Assembly: GCF_030272615.1 (NCBI RefSeq)
Contig: NC_081415.1
Coordinates: 266,197,925-266,261,924 of the forward strand
DNA: 64,000 nt
Reading direction: 5' to 3'
Source of the DNA: Cryptomeria japonica
Lineage: Eukaryota; Streptophyta; Pinopsida; Cupressales; Cupressaceae
In this document: positions 34,206-45,637 of the stretch, in pieces
Position numbering within the stretch: the stretch's first letter is position 1
How the letters are laid out: the number at the start of each line of letters is the position of its first letter
The notes under the pieces: model-generated
Seen by the model: the letters and a program-made list of their open reading frames with translations, nothing else
The model's database searches: none
Told to the model about the DNA's origin: nothing
Program-made: the position numbers and the translations under genes

Positions 34206-35609
34206 TGATGAATAATGATGAACAACAAATACCCTAACTGGTACTAAGAGGGGGGGTGAATTAGTACATACAAAAAAACTTATCTCCAACTTATCAAGTT
34301 AAACAATGCTAACCGGTTATCTTCATTACTGAACTTAACCATGGCAATACAGGTTAAACATAGTAAGACTTCAGACAACTTAAACCGGTAAAACTGAACA
34401 CTTCAAATACATTCAATACTTGATAACTACTTCACCCATAAACATATGCAAGTGGTGTATCAGAAATACCATAACCATTAGCTTTGCATGCATAGTCACT
34501 CAAACAAAGAATACTTGATCATCACATGAAAAATGTACAACTAATGACACACAGATTTTTCACGTGGAAACCCAAATGGGAAAAACCACGGTGGGGATGA
34601 ATACCCACAAGCTTGTTTTGAACTCTTTTGAAGCTCGCTCTATTAGGAGCCTAGTCCGGTTAAAGACTTTACAATAAGGTTCTGCTAGGAACTGATCCTA
34701 TTAAAGATCACCCAGTTAAGAAATGGCTATATACCCTATTAAAGGTTACCTTGCTAGAAGATTTAAAGAACTCAATGAACTTGAGTCACCTGGTTAGAGG
34801 TTTTACAATAAGCCTGTTAAAGCTACCCGGCAAAGGGATTTTCCTTCTGTTGAAATGGTTAGAAGACAATAGGTACAACTATGATCTGATAACAACACTA
34901 TATGCTAAGGCAGATCCTTTTCAGCTCCTCTACTCTGCAATCACACTCTGCAGTTTTCACTCACTGGTCTGGCAAGTATCTCATCACTCGGATACATACA
35001 CAAATTTTTCCAACAACTTACAATAATAAACATCATCGACCTTATAGACAATAATTAGGTTGGTAACATAAACCCTAAACCCTAAGCATCTTAGGTTTAC
35101 AATTACAAGCGGTCCAATCCTGACCGTCAAAACACATTACATAGAATGAAATAATCTCAAACATATCACAAGTCATTCTGCATCATCCATTCTTCACCGC
35201 ACATAGAAATCAGTAACCCATCACGCTTTCTTCTCATGCCGCTAAGAAGAATGTTCATTCCTAAGGTAGACATTTAATGCAATCGATCTTCACATGCAAG
35301 ATCCTCAAGGAAATCCTTCACATGCACAAAACTGAAGTGGCATCTTGATCTCATCCTTTAGCTAACTCATCATAGAATATCATCGGTTACGTCGCACAAG
35401 CTAGATTGCCAAACCAGAAACCCTAGAGCTGAGACTACCAATCAGTAGTCATACTTAGTAAAACCCTGACACCGGTTCACTACATCTCTTCATACCGGTT
35501 GACCTATATTGCTTCCAAGCTTCATATCGGTGCATACTAGTATACCTACTTGAACACATATTGATGTCAATGACAACATACTTTGTCACCAGTTCATCAT
35601 ATGCCAACA
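34206..35609 (-). repeat. 5' LTR of the minus-strand Copia
   Basis: Minus-strand edges are TGTTGGCATATGATG and TTATTCATCA, followed 2-3 bases later by the primer-binding site. It has the same internal organisation as 13123-14527. Confidence 0.93.
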
Positions 35610-35614
35610 CGATG

Positions 35615-35932
35615 TGTGTAGGAGAAATTCCACCTTTTGTGGTCTTATCTTGTAGTTACATTCCACCTTCAGTGGGTGATCCTCTCTTGTGGAATATTTT
35701 ATTATTTCTCCTACCTACCCTTGTTTCTCATTGATCCACATGTCATGATTATGTTCTCACATATCCATATGCCCTTTACTTTATAAGAAGGCTCATCTTA
35801 CATTGTATGTAATGATCTAGTTGATAGTATTTATGTCTTGATTTGAATACAGTTTATTCTTATCAAATTTGTTGTCTCTCTTTTGTGCTATTCATTTTGC
35901 TCTAGATCTTGGCTATATTTGTTAAATTATTA
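35615..35932 (+). mobile_element. 3' LTR of the gag-protease element, right part
   Basis: It resumes at the TSD with TGTGTAGGAGAAATTCCACC. It contains TTTATAAGAAGGC (TATA-like, about 35780) and a T-rich end. The boundary near 35932 (ATTATTACA) is a guess. Confidence 0.5.
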
Positions 35933-35939
35933 CAAAAGA

Positions 35940-36744
35940 AGCCAATTATTTTTTTAAGGATGAGACACTTTGAGCTAGGCAATTGATAGTAGCTTCAGTT
36001 GATGAGTTGGAATTGGACATGTTGGATTGTGATGGAGGTGTAACGTTGTTAATGGTAGGTGGAGATTGAGAATAACAAGGTGGAACATTATGGTATGTTG
36101 GTAAAGGAGATGGTTGGGAAATAAATGGAAGACAAATGTAAGGAGGTATGTAAGATTATTGATTAAAAGGATTTCCCCCATGGCTAATATGTGTAGGATT
36201 AACATTTTGTGTAGATGTAGTCATGATAGAAGATGCATATGTAGACACATTAGGCAAGGATGTAGGCATAGGAATGGAATGCTAGCTTAATTTGTAGGAT
36301 TAGAGTAACCAAGAGATTTAGTACAACTTTTTATAGGCCTAATATTGGTATCAACAATAGGAGAAATGACATGTAACACTTCCACACCTATCTTATCACT
36401 TTGAACCATACTCTTCAACCCTTCAATCAAGGAGATTTCCTTCCTATTTGTGTGTTCTTAACTCATCCATGTTGAAGCTCATCCAACTCATTGTCAAGAC
36501 TCCCCAATTGTTCACAAGTAGCCCTAGTTAGTGATTCATCCTCATCATGAGAAAAATGAGGGGAATCATTCTTTATAGCATTAGGGATGTCTTATGTAGG
36601 GATTAAAGTTTCACCCAAATTCCCATGATATAGGTTATTCAACATAGGCTCACACCCCCTAGTATTTAAACTTTGGGAATCCATAAGTCTATAACTACTT
36701 CTCACTGATATGTTTGATGTAGGTGAAATGGTAACCAAACTCAT
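35940..36744 (-). pseudogene. Decayed gag-like frame, Ser/Pro/Asn-rich
   Basis: From ATG at 36744 a minus-strand frame reads MSLVTISPTSNISVRSSYRL and, after a TAA, an acidic HFSHDEDESLTRATCEQLG segment to a TGA. Another frame near 36000-36180 is Pro/Ser/Asn-rich (PPSQSNMSNSNSST). Codon-like continuity across substitutions suggests an old coding region, perhaps the N-terminal gag of a Gypsy element. No diagnostic motif is seen. Confidence 0.3.
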
Positions 36745-38885
36745 GCACAAAGAAGGAGATGTTGAATGCAAATATTTGAAATCACAATATTTTTTATAAT
36801 GCAAGCTATATGTGTGGTTAAATAATGCAATTTCTTTATAAAATGATTGACCAACTAAATAGATATTTTAAAGAAATGAGAGATGTGATAACTAAATGCT
36901 TCTAAATTTGAAAATAACATGCCATAACAAGTAGCTATGAGCATATAAATGATAACTCATGCAACCCACAAGTCAATTTTGTCAAAATAAATTAGTTTTT
37001 TGTGAATTGAACCTCTAAATTTATGTAAATTAAGTGCATAAATTAAAAGTGAGTGCAAATATGGTTTGGTTAAATGCATACAATCAGATCTGAGAATAAA
37101 AATATAAAATAATCAAGTACAATTTTGGGTTCACCAAAATGCAATGGTGAGAAAATTAGGGTTTCATAAGTTAAGACTTGTAAACTAGGAAATGACCTAA
37201 CTTTTCTCCACACAAAACATTAAAGGAAGAACTCAATTGATCCATTGCATGAAGATCAAGAATATAGATCAAATTCCTTTTCCTTTGCCTAATTGAAATT
37301 GATTTGACAGTTGTCTAATGCTATATCTAGGGGTAATGATGAAAAATTGACATGGAATAGTAGAAACGGCAAGCTATACATACAGAATGCAGACATGTGG
37401 TTAAGTTTGAGCAGAAGAGACATAACAACACCTATGACAACAATTTCATCTTGAAAGTATGGGACCATGTGGAAATTTGGGTCTCAATCCCTAATGTCAT
37501 ATGTGGATAGACTATAGTCTTTCAAAATTAGGATGTTGCATAGAATCTATTCCCAGAAGCTCATCAAAAATCCTCAAGACCATGGTGGCTTTCATCTTGT
37601 TCCTTTGATTTTTGCCTCTACAAAAGTCAGAACAATTTTTTTCATCTCCTCTACTGGAATCTCCATTTGTGGCTTTTGAATCTATCACCTACACACATAA
37701 AGGAAAATGTTGTTGTTGATGGGGATTTGCCTTAGGTCAAACCCTAAGGTTCAGAATTAACCCTTGAATTGAAACTAAAATGTAATGGAAATGCTAAAAT
37801 AAAAGCTTATCTTTTAAGGATAAGGCTAGATCTAGATACGAAATGCTTGACTTGGAATTTGATACCTTGATGAATCTTGTATTCAAGTCTTCATGTCAAG
37901 GTTGATAATGTCATGTAGGATCTCTTTATAAATTCTTGATCGTGGATGACATCATGACTGCCTAAGATTTGAACTTTGACCTCTCCTTCACTACCTTGAT
38001 GATGCTTGATTTCTTGCTCACTTGAAATTTCAAAAGTGCAATTGAGAGATTGATAGAGGTTCCTTTAAAATGAGGGGGTTGGGGTTGCGTTTATACCTAA
38101 CTACACAAAATATGTTTGAAATTTTGGGGCAGGCCGACCTTAGGAATATTTTCTCACCTCTAAGATGTGATTGTTGCAGGGTCCAAATTTGAGCCCCTTT
38201 TGTGAGGATCATGGAACCCAGGGCATCCTGGTCCTACCAATCAGGACTCAAATTTGAACAAGGTCTCACTCAGGTGCAGAAGATGTTGAATCTAGGAGGG
38301 TGTGAGTAGAATCAAAATAGTACCATAGCATAGGAGGCTAGAATGCAAAAGTGAGGCCTAGGTGTAGATGAAATTGTACAAGGTTATAATTTACGATACT
38401 ACAATATTTTAATTGTTTCTTGAAAGATTTGAAGTTTAAAGAACTAGTGAAGAGTAGAAGACAGTTTTGAGGGATGGTTTTTCAATAAAAGTTCTTGTTG
38501 CACATGTACTGATTCAAGACTAATTTATATCATATTGAGAGTTGATTTCAGATTGTATGCAATTCCTATGAGACTTCCTTTCATTCTTGAACATATTTGT
38601 AAAGTATTTTGCACATTAAAATAAATTTTTGAACTGGAATTCAAGAGCTTTGTGTAGCTTATTTTATATTCTTCTCTTAGAATTTTGAGGTGCATAAGTA
38701 TGTTGTGTGTTAATGGCTAAGGATGGTTTGTTTGATAAAAACCCCTCCCTCCCAACCACCCTTGATCTACATAAAATGAAGATCAAAAGAGATAAAGCTA
38801 ATAGAAATCTTTGGTTAAGCCAAAGTAAGTAGGTGAAATAAATGTTGGAGATCCATGGTGGTTCCTGTTGTACAAGGAATGAAGC
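36745..38885. other. Unassigned AT-rich stretch
   Basis: No recognisable coding. On the minus strand it could be the leader of the gag-like frame ending at 36744. Two short inverted or repeated CAAATTTGA words lie near 38180-38250. Otherwise I see nothing. Confidence 0.4.
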
Positions 38886-38889
38886 TATC

Positions 38890-39560
38890 TATAGAGGATT
38901 ATTAGAAATATCCTTCTAAGGTGGAGGAAATAGATAGTGTACCATATGTGAATGTTTCTAGAAATCTTATGCATGCTATGGTTTATACTAAATTAGATAT
39001 TACTCAAGTAGTGATAATCTTGAGTTGATTTATGGCTAATCATGGAGAGGTCTATTGAGATGTATTTAAGAGAATTCAGATATTTGAGGCATACTTGTGA
39101 GTATTCCTTGTATTTTCATTGTTATCCTACTAGACCTTGAATCTCTATTAGTATTTGTGGATATGTAGATTCATGTTGGGTAAGTGAAACTGACAACAGA
39201 AGATACACCATTGGTAATATTTTTACTATATATGGTGGTGCAATCAATTTAATGATTGTTTCATAAGTTGTATTAACTTCTCCATCCTAAAAGTAGAGTA
39301 TATGGAAGCTACTCGTGCTTGTAAGGAATCAATTTGTCTTATAAATAAGAGATTATTATTATCTATTGTGATAGTTAGAGTAGCATTTTATTAACAAAGA
39401 ATCCTACTTTCCGTGTTAAACAAAGCATATTGATATTCAATTTATTTATTTTTGTGATATGGTGGAGGATAGGAAGGTAAATCATAGAATGTTTATACTT
39501 TAATAAATATTATAGATTCATTGACAAAATCTATGAGCATGGAGAAGTTAAGGTTTTCTA
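38890..39560 (+). pseudogene. Ancient Copia RNase H remnant
   Basis: Scattered frames keep recognisable blocks: LMHAMVYTKLDITQ (about 38968), ETDNRRYTIGNIF in place of the usual D-RRSTTGYVF, EYMEA, and the ILLTKNPTFRVKQ block. Many stops and indels make it much older than the neighbouring Copia. A purine tract CAAGTGGGAGAA at about 39617 is its PPT. Confidence 0.75.
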
Positions 39561-39628
39561 GTTTTATGTGACTTATGGCCCCCTATAGTTGATTTGATTA
39601 GATTCTTGGAAGGTCTTTGGCAAGTGGG

Positions 39629-39738
39629 AGAATTTTGGGATTAAGGTGTTTCAATCTTTGAAAATCCTAACTTTAATAAATATATTTTTCTATTATTTAA
39701 CTCAATTAATTGCCTACTAATGTCAATTAATTGCCATT
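39629..39738 (+). mobile_element. 3' LTR of the ancient Copia remnant, left part
   Basis: It begins after the PPT near TTTGGGATTAAGGTG (terminal TG lost) and is interrupted by the plus-strand Copia. It appears to continue at 47065; CCATT occurs at 39734-39738 and 47065-47069 as a likely TSD. Confidence 0.5.
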
Positions 39739-41113
39739 TTGCATATAGATTGCATTAATGATATGTTGTCATTGATGTCAATTGAACTGGTAAATGATAT
39801 TCATGATATTGCTAATGTTATTGTTGTTATTGCTATTGTCTTGTTACCGGTATGATAAACTTTAAGGAAGATGTTGTAAACCAATATATGGTAGTTTGTA
39901 AGTTAAACCTTTCTATGTTTTGTAACCAGTAAACCCTAACCAATCAAGTTTATTGGTTTATGATCTAATGTTGAGCGGTAATGATAGAGACATGTGTGAT
40001 CATTGTATGAGGATTAGTTCAGATTGATTTGGCACATTTGTTATCTTGGAAAGGAGCAAGTGGATTGCATCTAATGCATAGTGTGTGATGAGTTACAAAG
40101 TCCGATGAAGCGGTGATCATGGAGCGGTTGGAATTTTCTTAAATAATGTGAAGAGATTGTTATGATTTCTAACAATAAAGATTGTACCAACTTGTTTGTA
40201 ATCTCGATGATGAGAATTAGGTTTTTGTTGTGTTACCAACCAAGTTGATTTGTATTTAAGGTCGATGATATTGTTTTGTTAAGTGTTGGCAAAGTTAACA
40301 AGATTGGCAGAAACCAGTTGAGTGTGTGGTTGCCTAACAGGTGGATGGATCTACACTTTGAGTAAAGGAAGATTGAAGCTTAAGCAGGATCTGATCAAGC
40401 AGATGTAGTGCTATTCAGACAGATCAAGAAAACCTATTGTTTTCTAACAATTACAATAGAAATTGAAATCCCCTAATCGGGTAAGCTCTAACAAGCTTGG
40501 TTACTTTCTAAATCCTCTAACAAGGTGGTCCATTAGTTTGGATTCTCAAATCCTTCAACGAGGTTACTCGTAACAGGGTATTGTGCTTTTCATCAAGGCA
40601 TATTTGTAAATCCCCTAACTGAAATTAGTTCTTAACATGACTTATTGTAAAAGCTTTGATAGGCTTGGCTCCTAACAGGGCGAACTTCAGAAGAGTTAGA
40701 ATAGCTATCCTTGTGAGTCTCATCTCACCATGGTTTTTACCTATTTGGGTTTTCCACGTATAAATATTTGTGTCAAGTGGTGAATGCTTTTGTGGTTATG
40801 ATCTTATTTCTTGATTTGATTAACTACATAACTATTCTGATAAGGCATGATAATTGGAAGCATTGAGAGATGAATATGTTGACATATGATTAAGCAATTT
40901 TTTATGTTTACAAGATTGAAGTTGTTTACTATTAAGTTGTCATAATAGTCAAAACGGTTGATGTTGGTTAATGTTGAGTATTGATCTTGATAAGTGTAAG
41001 TTTACTTTGTGAGTTTGAATTTGAGTTTGGGAGTTTGTATCAATAATTCAGTATACTGATTGACCCCCCCTCTCAGTATTCTATTGAATACTTATTCTTT
41101 CATCATACCATCA
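39739..41113 (+). repeat. 5' LTR of the plus-strand Copia
   Basis: It ends CATACCATCA, two bases before the primer-binding site. It contains a series of CCTAAC/CTAACAGGG words at 40460-40690 and the GTTTTCCACGTA block common to plant Copia LTRs. Confidence 0.9.
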
Positions 41114-41115
41114 AT

Positions 41116-41127
41116 TGGTATCAGAGC
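41116..41127 (+). promoter_or_regulatory. Primer-binding site (initiator tRNA-Met)
   Basis: TGGTATCAGAGC, complementary to the 3' end of plant tRNA-iMet, two bases after the LTR. Confidence 0.95.
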
Positions 41128-41185
41128 GTCTCAGGTCCTCTTTAACCTAAAAGCCTAACAACTTGAGGAAAAGATCTTGTAGATC

Positions 41186-41995
41186 ATGATGAAGAAAGAA
41201 GGTCCGAAGTTCAATAAAGATAACTATAGGATATGGAGTGACAGAATCAAGATTTACATTAAGAGTCTTGGTAGTCAGTATTGGGATCATATAGAAACTA
41301 GGTATACTGCACCTACTGGAACTCTGACTGGTGATCAGAAGAAAGAACGGCAAGAGAATCATCAAGCATTAGAGGATATTATCAGTTCCCTGTCTGATGC
41401 TAAATATGTAGATGTTCATGGTCTTGAAACTGCATATGAAGTATGGAAAAAACTTGAAGAGATTTATAGTGGTGATGAACATGTTAAGATTGCTAAAGAG
41501 GAGAGTTTAAGAGGAAAGTTTGATGACATGAGAATATCCAGTAGTATGGCCAGAGGATAAAAGAGATAGTTGGTGAAATAAAGAATGCAGGAGGGAAAGT
41601 GGAAGATGCCACAGTGATCAGTAAGGTACTGAGAACCCTACTATCGGTCTATGTTATCTGAGTTGCAGCCATTCAAGAGCTAAAATCCATTGACAAAACA
41701 AAGGTAACTCTTGACTCTATCATTGGAAAACTTACTGCTTTTGAACTAAATGGCTATGATAGTAGTGTACAAAAATCAGAATCTACATTCAAATCTTTTG
41801 TTTCTAACTCATCTATGAGAAGAAGTAGAGATATCGGCCATAGCTATGAATCTAAATCTAGCAAAGATGTTGATGATGAAGACAGTTTAGTGGAGCTTGA
41901 AGCATTGTTGGCAAAATGACTGCCTAGAGGCACTGGGAAATACAGAGGTAAGCTACCGTTGAAATGTTTTGCTTACAATTAGATTGGTCATATAG
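41186..41995 (+). pseudogene. Copia gag (plus-strand element)
   Basis: It begins MMKKEGPKFNKDNYRIW and carries the capsid region VWKKLEEIYSGDEHVKIAKE and KFDDMRI. A frameshift near 41545 and stops at 41558, 41660 and 41918 follow. The knuckle near 41970 keeps one Cys and the His (CFAYN, stop, IGHIVANF), with two Cys lost. Confidence 0.9.
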
Positions 41996-42126
41996 TAGCT
42001 AATTTCCCTAATGGTGAAAATGAATACAAGAGAGACAAATTTAAGAAATATAAGGGTAAAGGCAAGAGATATTGTCTTGTTGCTATTGACAGTGGTATTA
42101 CTAATGATGATGCTAGTGAAGATATT

Positions 42127-42435
42127 GTGTTTGTAGCTATTAAGGAAGAGGTATCAAATCAGAAGGCACTACTGTCCAAGATGGATAACTCTGATGATTG
42201 GATCATTGATAGTGGTTGTTCACATCACATGACTGATGATCGAAGCAAATTTATTTCCTTGAAGGGATTTGATGGCGATGTTATCAGATTTGGCAATGAC
42301 TCACCTTGTCTGGTTAAAGGTAATGGAGTTATTTCTCTTAATGGGAAGAGCAGTGCTGACAATGTCTATTGGGTTGAAGGCCTAAAGCACAATCTTCTGA
42401 ATGTGGCACACTTAATGACAAAGGATACCCACTAG
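42127..42435 (+). pseudogene. Copia protease (plus-strand element)
   Basis: WIIDSGCSHHMTDDRSKF contains the catalytic Asp-Ser-Gly, followed by GNDSPCLVKGNGVISLNG and the KHNLLNV block. A frame change near 42420 separates it from the pre-integrase segment. Confidence 0.9.
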
Positions 42436-43484
42436 TGTTTAAAAATGGTATGTGCAAAATCTTTGATAACAAAGGTGAATTTATTGCAACCGGAAAACAA
42501 ACCAGAGGTAATCTATTTCATCTTAATCCTAAAGTTAGCAACTGTTTGATTGCAAAAATAGATGATAGTTGGCTTTGGCATAGGATATTTTGTCATATAA
42601 AATTTGATAACATTGTTAAAGTGACCAAGTCTAATACAGTAAGAGGTCTGCCTCAGCTAGACAAACCGGTTAATGCTCTTTGTAAATAATGTCATTTAGG
42701 AAAGATGACTTCTTCAACTTTTAAGAGAAAGTCCTTCTCAACAGAGCACTTGTTAGATTTGGTTCATACAAATCTATGTGGACCAATAAGAACTAGAAGC
42801 ATATCAGGTGATAGATATTTCATGATCTTCACTGATGACTATTCAAGGATGATGTGGGTCACATTCTTGAAGGATAAGAATGAAGCTTTTGGTAAATTCA
42901 AGGCATTCAGAGCCTTAGCTGAGAAAGAGAGTGGAAAAAAGATAAAATGTCTAAGAATAGATCAAGGCAGTGAATTTACTTATGAGGAATTCACTAAGTA
43001 TTGTGATGAGAATGGTATCAAGCGGCAGCTTTCTACACCAAGGACACCATAGCAGAATGGTATAGCAGAAAGGAACAACCGATCAGTAGTTGAAGCAACT
43101 AGAACTATGTTGATACAAGGAAATGTAGCAAAAACATTTTGGAGAGAAGTTGTAAGTACAGTGGTCTACACAATGAGCCAAGTTCTGGTGAAAAGAGGTA
43201 AGGACAAGACACCTTATGAGTACTGGTATGGAAGATCACCTAATGTTAGCTATTTTAAGATCTTTGGTACTAAATATTTTATTAAAAGACGTGATTGCAT
43301 AAGCAAGTTTGAAGCTAAGAGTGATGAAGGCATATTTCTTGGCTATTCCACCAAGGGTAAGGCCTACAAATGCTTCAATAACCAGACATAGAGAATTGTT
43401 GAGAGTGTTGATGTTCGTGTAGATGAATGTCCTAAAATTTTAGAAGGAACCTATTCAGAGAGAAAGGATGAAGATCCTTGCATT
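42435..43484 (+). pseudogene. Copia integrase (plus-strand element)
   Basis: The pre-integrase zinc region (HRIFCHIKFDNI, then a lost Cys at the TAA near 42689) leads to the DDE core. The first Asp has become Asn (HTNLCGP), the second is kept (LRIDQGSEF), and the Glu is in the NGIAERNNR block after a TAG at 43051. The GKDKTPYEYWYGRSP and EGIFLGYSTKGKAY blocks close the domain. Confidence 0.9.
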
Positions 43485-44639
43485 TTGCTTTTGGAACCTG
43501 AAATTGTTAAATCACAAACCGGTAAAGAAAAGCCTAATGTACTTGTTCAACCGGAACAAATAAATTCAAAGGAAGAAGACAATGAAGAAGTTGAACCTGA
43601 TGAGAATGATCATGTTATTCCTAGATATGTGAGACTGAATCACAGTCCTGAGAAGATTATTGGGGATAAGGATGTTGGAGTACTAACTAGAAGGAAAATT
43701 AGAGAGAACTCTTGCATGATCTCCACCATTGAACCAAGAAGTGCTAAGGAGGCATTTGGTGATGATCATTGGGTGAAAGCAATGGAGGAGGAATTGGATC
43801 AAATTGAGAAGAACAACACTTGGACCCTAGTACCCCGATTGGTAAACAAGAATGTTATAGGTACTAAATGGGTGTTCAGAAACAAGTTAAATGAAGATGG
43901 TGTTGTAGTTCGCAATAAGGCAAGGTTAGTTTGCAAAGGTTATGCGCAAGAAGAAGGAGAAGATTATGGAGAAACTTTTGCACCAGTAGCAAGACTAGAA
44001 GGAGTAAGAACATTACTTGCATTTGCAGCCCATAAGAAGTTCAAGGTATACCAGATGGATGTTAAGTCTGCATTTTTTAATGGGATATTGGAAGAAGAGG
44101 TTTATATAGAGCAGCCTGATGGTTATGCATTGACAGATAAGGAAGACATGGTATATAGATTGCATAAAGATTTATATGGATTAAAGCAGGCACCCAGAGC
44201 ATGGTATGAACGACTTCATACACATCTGATGAAGATAGGCTTTACAAGAACCAGTGATGATAGTAACATTTATCTCAAGTCTGAAGGAGATGAAATACTG
44301 GTCAGTGAATTATTTGATGATGACATTATATTTGGAGGTAATGATGTCATGAGAAACAATTTTGCAGATGAAATGAAGAATAAGTTTGAGATGTCACTAG
44401 TAGGGGAAATAAAAAATTCCATAGGCTTGCAGATACAGCAGATGAAGAATGGTATTTTCATTACTCAATCTAAGTATGTGAAAGAGGTTTTGAAGAGTTT
44501 TGGCATGAGTGACTGTAAACCAGTTGGAACTCCAATGATTACAGGTTGTAAATTGTCCAAGGAAGATGCATCTAAGTCTATAGATGAAAAGGAATACAGG
44601 TCAATGATTGGCAAATTACACTATGTTGTTCACAGTTGA
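43485..44639 (+). pseudogene. Copia reverse transcriptase with mutated active site
   Basis: The longest open frame in the window (384 codons). It has the acidic linker, [24 protein letters not shown] and [12 protein letters not shown]. The catalytic tetrad reads FDDD (about 44311-44325) where the sister element has FVDD: the second residue is Asp instead of Val, and the two catalytic Asp remain. The preceding ELFDD context shows one-codon changes rather than misalignment. It ends at a TGA (44637-44639) where Arg is expected before PNIAHVVG. Confidence 0.92.
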
Positions 44640-45266
44640 CCGAATATTGCCCATGTAGTTGGTATAGTTTCTTGATTTCAGAAAAATTCAAAGGAAGCAC
44701 ATATGATAGCAACCAAGAGAATTTTTAGATATCTGAAAGGTACAGTTGACTATGGGTTATGGTATCCATATGGAGGCAATTTTGATTTGAAGGCATACAC
44801 TGATTTTGATTGGGCAGGAAATATTGATGACCGGAAGAGTACTACAGGTGGAGCATTCTTTCTAGGAGGAAGGCTAGTTTCATGGAGTAGTAAGAAGTAG
44901 AGTTGTACTTCACAATCTACTGCAGAAGCTGAGTATGTAGCAACTTACATGAATTGCACACAAGCTATTTGGATGAGGCACATTTTGGAAGGTTTTAAGA
45001 TGAAGATCTCAGGACCTATAAAGATTTTGTGTGATAATACAAGTGCAATAAATATTTCTAAGAATCATGTTTTGCACGCAAGGACTAAGCACATTGAATT
45101 TAAGTATCACTTTTTGAGGGAAAAATTTCAAAGTAAAGATGTTATCTTAGAGCATGTTTCTACCCAGGAGCAGCTTGCAGATATCTTTACCAAACCTCTA
45201 ACTAAGACCACTTATGAGTATCTTAGAAGTCAGTTGGGGGTTGTCCCTCTTCATGAAGTCAGTTGA
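44640..45266 (+). pseudogene. Copia RNase H (plus-strand element)
   Basis: RIFRYLKGTVDYGLWYPYGG, then YTDFDWAGNIDDRKSTTGG carrying the first Asp (YTDFD), AEAEYVA after a TAG at 44898, CDNTSAINISK, ARTKHIEFKYHFLREK and ADIFTKPLTK. The end at 45264-45266 (TGA) lies about 370 bases before the 3' LTR. Confidence 0.9.
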
Positions 45267-45637
45267 GCATGATGTTGATTGCATCAGTCCCTGAATTACT
45301 TGCAACATCTTACATGGATTGATTATTTTTGGAAGTGGATGTATTCCACAGGGGGGCATCAAGTTGCAATATGTTGATGTACAATGAGAATTTGGAATTA
45401 CATGTTTTACTTTCAATTTGGCATTGTTGTCAAAGGGAGAGAAGAATTATGTGATTGAGGAGAAGAATTATATGTTTGATTAGGTGAACCAGTGACAAAC
45501 TGAAGACGAGCAGAGAATGGTGAATACTTGGTAATGTAAACCAGGATTCCTATTCACCAATCCATAGAAACAATCAGAGGTGTTGATATTTGTTTTGCCA
45601 TCAATGCCAAAGCGGGAGATTGATGGCATTTTTAGAT

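Larger units (their letters stand above)
28381..35609 (-). mobile_element. Full-structure minus-strand Copia retrotransposon (7.2 kb)
   Basis: Two homologous LTRs (28381-29803 as 3' LTR, 34206-35609 as 5' LTR), a primer-binding site TTGGTATTAGAG on the minus strand at about 34192-34203, an interior in the order gag-PR-IN-RT-RNase H, and a PPT GCCAAAGGGGAGA next to the 3' LTR (29803-29816). The LTRs have diverged by many substitutions and small indels. All reading frames are broken, so it is inactive. The same family supplied the solo LTR at 13123-14527. Confidence 0.93.
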
